DNA from: JBAZTO01 sp041661865
Lineage (GTDB): Bacteria; Planctomycetota; Phycisphaerae; SM23-33
NCBI GenBank assembly: GCA_041661865.1
Contig: JBAZTO010000039.1
Coordinates: 1 to 40,547 of the forward strand
Reading direction: 5' to 3'
DNA length: 40,547 bases
Shown here: in pieces, positions 15,658 to 21,506 of the stretch
How positions within the stretch are numbered: the first letter of the stretch is position 1
How the letters are laid out: every line of letters begins with the position of its first letter
Notes under the pieces: model-generated
What the model was told of the DNA's origin: nothing
Database searches by the model: none
Seen by the model: only the letters and a program-made list of their open reading frames with translations
Position numbers and translations under genes: made by a program

Positions 15658-16677
15658 ATGACGGGCAGGGCTTGGACAGTCAGGAATCTGGCGCGGCAGG
15701 CTGCGGCGATATTGGCCGTGGCGGCGTGCGTATGGGCCGGCGGGGCGGCTGCGCGGGCCCAACTCCCGCCACTGGCGGCCACGACCTTGCCCGCTGCCGC
15801 GACGTCGGAATTTCCCACCAGCGAGCCTGTCGTGTCATCCGAGCCGCTGCCGCAGGCGCCCACGCCCGAGGCCGGGATGCTCCTGGCCGAGGACGAGCGC
15901 GAAGTGCTCGCGATGGTCGAGGACGGCGCGCAGAGCTTTCAGGACCCGGCCTTGCCGATGCTGCTGGCCCGCGTCGCCCGCCTGCCGGTGCTGGACGCGC
16001 TGGACTTTCAGTACGGTCTGGACCGCGTGGCCTACCGCAACCTGATCGAGCAGCCGCAGCGCTACCGCGCCCGGCCGATGCGGCTGACCGTTCAGGTCGT
16101 CGGGATGAGCCGGCTGCAATGCGGCAAGGACATCGTCGGGTTCGAGCGATGGGGCAACTCGACGGCCCCGATCTGGCGTCTGGACTGCGTGGATGTCTCG
16201 GCGCTGGACCCGCTGACCCAGCCGATCATCGTGCTGATGACCACGGAGCCCAAGGGCCTGGGCAAGCCGGACCGGACGACCCCGACCGGCGCGGCGGTCT
16301 ACACCAGCAGGCGGGTGCTGCTGGACATCGCCTGCGTGTTCTACAAGCTCTACGTCAGCCACGACCTGCAAGGCAACGTGCGGGACTATCCCATCGTCCT
16401 GGCCTGGCAGGGGGAGGCCCCCAAGGACCTGCCCGCCGCTTCGACAAAGCGGGGCAACTATTCCCAGGTATTGCTGGTCGTGGGCATGCTGGTGTTGACC
16501 TACGTGTTCATTCGGATGAGAATCCGGCGGTCGCAGCGGAACGGCGACGATGCTTACGTTTACCAGCCGCGCCGGTATGAAGAGGGCATCGACGAAGCGG
16601 CGGGGTCTCCGCCGGACCTGTCGTCACCGGCGAGCGGCGAAAAGAAGAGCAGCCATGAATCGAACAGTCAGAGTTGA
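15658..16677 (+). CDS. Exported single-pass membrane protein of unknown function
   Basis: A 339-residue protein with an N-terminal signal sequence (AAAILAVAACVWAGGAAARA), a proline/alanine-rich segment, a soluble domain from about residue 75 to 270, and a C-terminal membrane helix (SQVLLVVGMLVLTYVFIRM) followed by basic residues and a hydrophilic tail. The soluble part contains FQYGLDRVAYRNLIEQPQRY and a beta-rich stretch around LTVQVVGMSRLQCG. I do not recognise the family. Its last 23 bp overlap the aroB start, so it leads an operon with aroB and pyrD. No Shine-Dalgarno is visible and the promoter geometry implies a leaderless start. Confidence 0.7.
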   Translation: MTGRAWTVRNLARQAAAILAVAACVWAGGAAARAQLPPLAATTLPAAATSEFPTSEPVVSSEPLPQAPTPEAGMLLAEDEREVLAMVEDGAQSFQDPALPMLLARVARLPVLDALDFQYGLDRVAYRNLIEQPQRYRARPMRLTVQVVGMSRLQCGKDIVGFERWGNSTAPIWRLDCVDVSALDPLTQPIIVLMTTEPKGLGKPDRTTPTGAAVYTSRRVLLDIACVFYKLYVSHDLQGNVRDYPIVLAWQGEAPKDLPAASTKRGNYSQVLLVVGMLVLTYVFIRMRIRRSQRNGDDAYVYQPRRYEEGIDEAAGSPPDLSSPASGEKKSSHESNSQS

Positions 16678-17755
16678 ACTGGGCCCGCGCAGCTACGACG
16701 TGCTGATCGGCCCGGGCATGCTGAAGGGCCTGGGCTCGGCCGCCGCCGCTGTCGGCTCGGCACGACAGGCGGTGGTGATCGCCGACTCGAACGTGGCAGG
16801 GCTTTACGGCCCGGCGGCGTGCGGTTCGCTGCGAGGCGCGGGCCTGGCCGCCGAGATCATCGACTTTCCCGCCGGCGAGGAGCACAAGGTCCTGGCGACC
16901 TACGAAGTTCTCATGGACAGGCTCTTTGCCCTCCGGCCGGCCATCGACCGTGAGACGATCATCGTGGCCCTGGGCGGAGGGGTGGCCGGCGACCTGTCGG
17001 GGTTCCTCGCCGCCACGGCCCTGCGCGGACTGAGGTGGCTGCAGTGCCCCACGACGCTCCTGGCCGACGTGGATGCGTCGGTGGGCGGCAAGACCGGCAT
17101 CGACCACCCGGCCGGCAAGAATCTCATCGGCGCCTTCCACCAGCCGCGCGGCGTGGTCATCGACGTCGCGACGCTCAAGACCTTGCCGCCGCGCGAGCTT
17201 CGCAGCGGCCTGGCTGAGTGCGTCAAGCACGGTATGATCCGGGACGCGAGCCTGCTGAACTTCATCGAGGCCAACACCGCGGCCATCGTCGCTTCTGACG
17301 AGGCGGTCATGACCGAACTGGTAGCGAGGAATGTGGCCATCAAGGCGGCGGTGGTCTCCGCCGACGAGCGCGAGTCGGGGCAGCGGGCCCACCTGAACTT
17401 CGGGCACACCATCGGCCACGGCATCGAGAGCCGGCTGGGGCTGGGTACGATCACGCACGGCGAGGCGGTGTCCCTGGGCATGGCGGCGGCGTGTCATCTT
17501 GCCCAGCGGCGCGGCATGATTGATTTGTCGGTCGCGCGGCGGCTGGAGGGGCTGCTCTCGGCCCTGGACCTGCCGATTCGCTGGGACGGGCTTGACCCGG
17601 CCGGCATTTGGGAGATCATGCAGCACGACAAGAAGAACCGCTCCGGCCGGGTGCGGATGGTCCTGCCGACGGCCCTGGGCAAAGTGGATATTTTCGACGA
17701 CATTACCGCCGAGGCTGTGAAAGAGGCTTTGGCCTACCTGGCGAAAAGGAACTAA
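16655..17755 (+). CDS. aroB: 3-dehydroquinate synthase
   Basis: AroB converts DAHP to 3-dehydroquinate, the second step of the shikimate pathway, using NAD+ and a divalent metal in the cytoplasm. The 366-residue protein has all landmarks in order: FPAGEEHK, the NAD-binding ALGGGVAGDLSGFLAAT, QCPTTLLADVDASVGGKTGI, the metal-site LAECVKHG, and LNFGHTIGHGIE with THGEAV supplying metal-binding histidines. Length is typical. ATG 16655 is chosen because an AGAAGAG site precedes it and the family's first strand starts there (VRVELGPRSYDVLIG). It overlaps the upstream gene by 23 bp, and pyrD starts two bases after its stop, so translation is probably coupled. Confidence 0.96.
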   Translation: MNRTVRVELGPRSYDVLIGPGMLKGLGSAAAAVGSARQAVVIADSNVAGLYGPAACGSLRGAGLAAEIIDFPAGEEHKVLATYEVLMDRLFALRPAIDRETIIVALGGGVAGDLSGFLAATALRGLRWLQCPTTLLADVDASVGGKTGIDHPAGKNLIGAFHQPRGVVIDVATLKTLPPRELRSGLAECVKHGMIRDASLLNFIEANTAAIVASDEAVMTELVARNVAIKAAVVSADERESGQRAHLNFGHTIGHGIESRLGLGTITHGEAVSLGMAAACHLAQRRGMIDLSVARRLEGLLSALDLPIRWDGLDPAGIWEIMQHDKKNRSGRVRMVLPTALGKVDIFDDITAEAVKEALAYLAKRN

Positions 17756-17757
17756 CC

Positions 17758-18705
17758 CTGAGCACTCCTGAAACCCAACCCGACCTGCAAGTCAGCATCG
17801 CCGGCGTGAAACTCCAGAACCCCCTCATGACCGCCAGCGGCACGTGCGGCTATGGCCAGGAATACTCCGACTTCGTGGACCTGGGCCAGCTCGGCGCGTT
17901 CGTCACCAAGTCCATCACGCTGCACCCGCGCACCGGCAACGAGTATCCCCGCGTCATCGAAACGCGCGCGGGCATGCTCAACGCCATCGGCCTGGCCAAC
18001 GTCGGGCTGGAGGTCTTCCTCAAGGAGAAGGTCGCGGCGCTGGAGGCGATGGGACTGCCGGTGTTCGTTAACGTGGCCGGCACGGCGGTGGAGGACTACC
18101 AGGCTGTGGCTGAGGCGATGGAGGCCGTCAGCGTGGTCCGCGGGATCGAGCTGAATATCTCCTGCCCTAACGTCAAGGCTGGCGGGATACAGTTCGGCAC
18201 GCACCCGCGGCAGGTGGGCCTGATCGTGTCCAAGGTGCGGGAGGTGGTCAAGAAGAACATCCTCATCGTCAAGCTCTCGCCCAACGTGACGGACATTGCC
18301 GCCACGGCCGCCGCCGCGGTGGACGCCGGGGCCGACGCCATGAGCCTGATCAACACCTTCACCGCCATGGCCATCGACATCGAACGCCGCCGCCCGGTGC
18401 TGGCCAACACAACGGGGGGCCTGTCGGGCCCGGCCATCCGGCCCATCGCCGTGTACATGGTCCACCGCGTCTACACGCAGGTGGCCAAGGCCGCCGGCAT
18501 CCCGATCATCGCCCTGGGCGGCATCCAGTACGCCCGCGACGCCATCGAGTTTCTCCTGGCCGGCGCGACGGGCCTGGCCATCGGCACGGCCTTGTTCGTC
18601 AACCCCGCGTGCATCGTCGAGATCCGCGACGGCATCGCCGACTATCTCCGCCGACACGACCTGGCCTCGGTCAGCCAACTCACCGGCGCTCTGAACGTGC
18701 CCTGA
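17758..18705 (+). CDS. pyrD: Dihydroorotate dehydrogenase, class 1B-like
   Basis: PyrD oxidises dihydroorotate to orotate in pyrimidine synthesis. The 315-residue protein starts SIAGVKLQNPLMTASGTCGY, has GMLNAIGLANVG, and the lid motif NISCPNVKAGGIQFG, whose cysteine as base marks class 1 enzymes. NTTGGLSGPAIRPIA and IIALGGIQYARDAIEFLLAG form the FMN-phosphate end. Class 1B enzymes normally pair with PyrK; no pyrK is nearby. The only start that keeps the first strand is CTG 17758, eight bases after an AAAGGA site and two after the aroB stop. The first ATG (17827) and GTG (17806) would delete conserved N-terminal residues. CTG initiation is rare; a sequencing or assembly error is the alternative. 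Confidence 0.92.
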   Translation: MSTPETQPDLQVSIAGVKLQNPLMTASGTCGYGQEYSDFVDLGQLGAFVTKSITLHPRTGNEYPRVIETRAGMLNAIGLANVGLEVFLKEKVAALEAMGLPVFVNVAGTAVEDYQAVAEAMEAVSVVRGIELNISCPNVKAGGIQFGTHPRQVGLIVSKVREVVKKNILIVKLSPNVTDIAATAAAAVDAGADAMSLINTFTAMAIDIERRRPVLANTTGGLSGPAIRPIAVYMVHRVYTQVAKAAGIPIIALGGIQYARDAIEFLLAGATGLAIGTALFVNPACIVEIRDGIADYLRRHDLASVSQLTGALNVP

Positions 18706-18713
18706 CGCTTAAT

Positions 18714-18738
18714 CGTGGTCGCACACGCCGCGACCACG
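18714..18738. repeat. Solo hairpin of the palindromic repeat family (copy 2)
   Basis: CGTGGTCGC (18714-18722), loop ACACGCC, GCGACCACG (18730-18738). The 36 bases at 18711-18746 are identical to 3981-4016. It lies nine bases behind the pyrD stop and could also act as a transcript-end hairpin, but no T-run follows. Confidence 0.85.
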
Positions 18739-18848
18739 CCACCCGCCTGTGGAGGGGATCGCCGAAGATCAGGATTGAAATCTTCCCCGCCAAGGTCGTA
18801 CTCTTGGGGGCTTGGATTCTGGTACAATTGCACTACGGAGACGTGAAC

Positions 18849-20129
18849 ATGAGCGTTATTGGACGTGGCCAGGCCGGCGAGAACCTTTCGGATGCGGACA
18901 TCCGCCAGATCGTCGCTTCGGCGGCGAAGGAGATTTCCACCGCCGGCAAACGAGTGCTGGTTATTATTCCCGATCACACCCGAAGCTGCCCGCTGCCGAC
19001 GGTGGCCCGTGCGCTTCATGCCGCCATCGCGCCGCAGGCCCGAAAACTGGACTTCCTGATCGCCTTGGGCACCCACCCGGCCCTGAGCGACGCGCAGATC
19101 GACCGCCTGCTGGGCATCCCCGCCGGCCAACTGGGCCAGGTGCTGCCGGGCTCGAAGGTCTTCAACCACGAATGGAAGAACCCCTCCGCCTTGACCACCC
19201 TCGGCACGCTCAAGGCCGAAAAGATCGCCGAGATCACCGGCGGCAAGTTCTCGATGGACGTGGACGTGACGATTAACAAGCTGGTCTTCGAGTATGACAT
19301 GGTCATCATCGCCGGGCCGGTCTTCCCGCACGAGGTGGTGGGCTTCTCGGGCGGCAGCAAGTATTTCTTCCCGGGCATCTGCGGCGAGGCGCTGCTCAAC
19401 TTTTTCCACTGGCTGGGCGCGGTCATCACCAACCCCAAGATCATCGGGACGCGACAGACGCCGGTGCGGGCCACGCTGGAGGCCGCCGCCGACCTGCTCA
19501 AGATCGACAAGTACGCCCTGTGCATGGTGGTGGCCGGGCACGACCTGGCGGGCCTGTACTTCGGGCCGGTGCGCGAGGCCTGGTCGGCCGCGGTGGACCT
19601 GTCCGACCAGGTACACATCAAGTATGTCGATAAGCCGTACAAGTCGATCCTGTCCCGCGCCCCGGAGATGTACGACGAACTGTGGGTCGGGGCCAAGTGC
19701 ATGTACAAGATGGAGCCGGTCGTCGCCGACGGCGGGGAGTTGATCATCTACGCTCCGCACATCCACGAGATCGCCGCCGCCCACGGCAGGATCATCGAGG
19801 AGATCGGCTACCACACGCGCGACTACTTCCTGGCCCAGTGGGACAAGTTCAAGCATTACCCCTGGGGCGTGCTGGCGCACTCCACGCATGTCCGAGGCAT
19901 CGGAACGTATGAGAACGGCGTGGAGAAGGGCCGCATCCAGGTCACGCTGGCCACGGGCATTCCCGAAGCCACCTGCCGCAAGATCAACCTGGGCTATCGC
20001 GACCCGGCCTCCATCAACATCGCCGACTGGGAAGGCAAGGAGGCTGAGGGCAGGCTCTATGTTCCCAAGGCCGGCGAGATGCTCTACAAGCTCAGGAATG
20101 CCCCGGCCTGGCAGCGATTCGACGGCTAG
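18849..20129 (+). CDS. LarA family protein (nickel-pincer racemase/epimerase-like)
   Basis: A 426-residue homologue of lactate racemase LarA, whose family uses a lysine-tethered nickel-pincer nucleotide to racemise or epimerise 2-hydroxy acids. Visible landmarks are IPDHTRSCPL, LIALGTHPALSD (the catalytic histidine region), and HEVVGFSGGSKYFFPG, holding the nickel-ligand histidine and the cofactor-bearing lysine. LarA relatives act on several substrates, so lactate should not be assumed. No larB, larC or larE is in the window. Start ATG 18849 has GGAG at proper spacing; a TACAAT at 18823-18828 may be the -10. The TAG stop at 20127-20129 is part of the CTAG at the edge of a palindromic element. 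Confidence 0.85.
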   Translation: MSVIGRGQAGENLSDADIRQIVASAAKEISTAGKRVLVIIPDHTRSCPLPTVARALHAAIAPQARKLDFLIALGTHPALSDAQIDRLLGIPAGQLGQVLPGSKVFNHEWKNPSALTTLGTLKAEKIAEITGGKFSMDVDVTINKLVFEYDMVIIAGPVFPHEVVGFSGGSKYFFPGICGEALLNFFHWLGAVITNPKIIGTRQTPVRATLEAAADLLKIDKYALCMVVAGHDLAGLYFGPVREAWSAAVDLSDQVHIKYVDKPYKSILSRAPEMYDELWVGAKCMYKMEPVVADGGELIIYAPHIHEIAAAHGRIIEEIGYHTRDYFLAQWDKFKHYPWGVLAHSTHVRGIGTYENGVEKGRIQVTLATGIPEATCRKINLGYRDPASINIADWEGKEAEGRLYVPKAGEMLYKLRNAPAWQRFDG

Positions 20130-20231
20130 GGCTGCGTTTTGCTCGTCAAACGCTGGATCGGGTGCCACTGCTGCGGTGTTTGCAGCAGTGCCGGCGTCAA
20201 ACACGGCTGCACACGACGCAGCCGTGGCACC
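20126..20231. repeat. Paired-hairpin palindromic element, subfamily B (copy 1)
   Basis: Outer stem GGTGCCA (20161-20167) and TGGCACC (20225-20231) encloses hairpin 1, CACTGCTGC (20166-20174) with GCAGCAGTG (20182-20190), and hairpin 2, CACGGCTGC (20202-20210) with GCAGCCGTG (20218-20226). A conserved 5' arm (GCTCGTCAAACG, 20141-20152) recurs at the 27.9-kb copy, and GTCAAACG at the 34.5-kb copy. The element begins with CTAG (20126-20129), whose TAG is the stop codon of the LarA gene. Similarity to the 34.6-kb copy continues to about 20260. Confidence 0.85.
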
Positions 20232-20368
20232 TATCAGATCAGATGTGACAGAGCGATAGGGTCAGAGCCACCCCGATCCGGTTTGAGTGGCATCCGCCGC
20301 TATGATGAAGCGATGGGACGCGATGGTGATTGCGGCGTCCCGGCGTGCGGAGCCAGAAGGATACGATC

Positions 20369-20725
20369 ATGGCCAGGTACAAGGTGCGGTTCGAGCCGCG
20401 CGGCGTGACGGTGGAAGCAGACCCCGCGCTGTATCCCTATGGACGTCATGGCCGGGCCGGCAGCATTCTGGATATCGCCCTGACCCACGGGCTGGAGATC
20501 GAGCACGCCTGCGGCGGAGTGGGCATCTGCTCCACCTGCCACGTCATTGTCACCGCCGGCATGGAGAACCTCTCGCCGGCGAGCGATGAAGAACTCGACG
20601 CGGTGGACTCCGCCCCCGGCAACACCCTCAACAGCCGCCTGGCCTGCCAGGCCGTCGTCAACGGCAATGTGACGGTAACGGTCCCCGCGTGGAACCGTAA
20701 CGCGGTCGGCGAGGGCGGCGGATAG
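20369..20725 (+). CDS. fdx: Isc-type [2Fe-2S] ferredoxin
   Basis: A 118-residue ferredoxin of the adrenodoxin/Isc type. Cluster ligands are CGGVGICSTCH (C-X5-C-X2-C) and a fourth cysteine in SRLACQ; the usual ILDIALTHGLEIEHACGG precedes them. In Isc systems this ferredoxin donates electrons for iron-sulfur cluster assembly. ATG 20369 is used; an in-frame ATG at 20330 lacks family support. The iscX gene follows 89 bp downstream, supporting the Isc assignment, although iscS, iscU, hscA and hscB are absent here. Confidence 0.9.
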   Translation: MARYKVRFEPRGVTVEADPALYPYGRHGRAGSILDIALTHGLEIEHACGGVGICSTCHVIVTAGMENLSPASDEELDAVDSAPGNTLNSRLACQAVVNGNVTVTVPAWNRNAVGEGGG

Positions 20726-20814
20726 TCCGAAGTGCGAAGCCTCACGCCATTGAAAATGATTCCGTTCGCGTAATTCGTGTAATTCGCGGCTGATGCCAAC
20801 GCGAGAGATCGATT

Positions 20815-21027
20815 ATGCCCAAACTCAAGTGGTTCGACATCGACGAGATCGCCTACCAGCTCAACCAGGACCACGGCGATCTCCAGCCGCTGGAGGTCCG
20901 CTTTACCGACATGCACCGTTACATTATCGAGCTGCCCGATTTCGACGACGAACCGGGTGCCTCCAGCGAACGCACGCTCGAGGCCATCCAGATGGCCTGG
21001 CTGGAGTACTACAAAGAAAACCACTGA
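20815..21027 (+). CDS. iscX: Fe-S assembly protein IscX
   Basis: A 70-residue acidic protein matching IscX (YfhJ), a small partner of IscS/IscU that binds iron and modulates cysteine desulfurase activity. Characteristic stretches are KWFDIDEIAYQL, the invariant-looking VRFTDMHRYI, LPDFDDEPGAS and the end EAIQMAWLEYY. Length is close to the E. coli protein (66). The ribosome binding site is weak (GAGAG). The gap to fdx (20726-20814) contains a repetitive AATTCG-rich stretch and no gene. Confidence 0.95.
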   Translation: MPKLKWFDIDEIAYQLNQDHGDLQPLEVRFTDMHRYIIELPDFDDEPGASSERTLEAIQMAWLEYYKENH

Positions 21028-21154
21028 CCCGAATGGAGAATCGCGAGTTGCGAGTCGCGAATTGACGACCCCCCGCGAGCGGGAGTCGAACAATGGCCCG
21101 ACAGCGGCGGGGGAAGCGGGGCAGGCCAATTTCTCTTCCGTCGCGCAAGGGGAG

Positions 21155-21184
21155 TTGCAGAGGGCGGGCCTGTTGGTGTAGAAT
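21155..21184 (+). promoter_or_regulatory. Promoter of the small basic protein gene
   Basis: TTGCAG (21155-21160) and TAGAAT (21179-21184) are 18 bp apart, 32 bases before ATG 21217. The HU gene at the window end has the same arrangement. Confidence 0.7.
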
Positions 21185-21216
21185 CCACCGCTTACCAGAA
21201 CAGAAAGGTGATGATC

Positions 21217-21357
21217 ATGGGTGAACGCAGGGTACGCAAGCAGCGAAGGCAGGCGACGCAGAAAGCCACGCGTCAGGTGAACAGCGCCCGCAAGACCAAG
21301 GAACGCGCCCGCCGGGCCATCAGGGTCGCAGCCCGGGCCGCCAAGACGACCGCCTAA
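21217..21357 (+). CDS. Small, highly basic 46-residue protein
   Basis: ATG 21217 (AGAAAGG upstream; an in-frame ATG at 21211 is too close to it) opens a frame to TAA 21355-21357. The product begins MGERRVRKQRRQATQKATRQ and ends VAARAAKTTA; about a third of the residues are Arg or Lys and there are no aromatic residues or cysteines. It is predicted to be one long basic helix, suggesting nucleic-acid binding (inference from composition). It has its own promoter (21155-21184) and a strong terminator (21438-21466), so it is a stand-alone transcription unit. I recognise no family. Confidence 0.75.
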   Translation: MGERRVRKQRRQATQKATRQVNSARKTKERARRAIRVAARAAKTTA

Positions 21358-21437
21358 GGTGGCAAGTCCTTGCCTTGCCGGTTGCGGTCGCGGATCGCGC
21401 CGGCGGCGAGGGTCGCCATTTTCCACACTGCAAGAAG

Positions 21438-21466
21438 CGCCGCGCCGGTCGCGGCGTTTTTCTTTT
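21438..21466 (+). terminator. Rho-independent terminator of the small basic gene
   Basis: CGCCGCG (21438-21444) and CGCGGCG (21450-21456) form a perfect stem with loop CCGGT, followed by TTTTTCTTTT (21457-21466). Confidence 0.9.
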
Positions 21467-21506
21467 CCGCTGGGCCGGGCATGCCTGGGCGGCCACTGCG
21501 TCCCGC

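Noticed and set aside
20754..20800. AATTCG-rich stretch between fdx and iscX as a regulatory element
   Set aside because: It looks like a low-complexity intergenic repeat; no dyad symmetry or promoter match was found.
21358..21372. TGGCAAG-type sequence as a sigma-54 promoter
   Set aside because: The GG to GC spacing does not match the required 10 bases and no gene follows on that strand.
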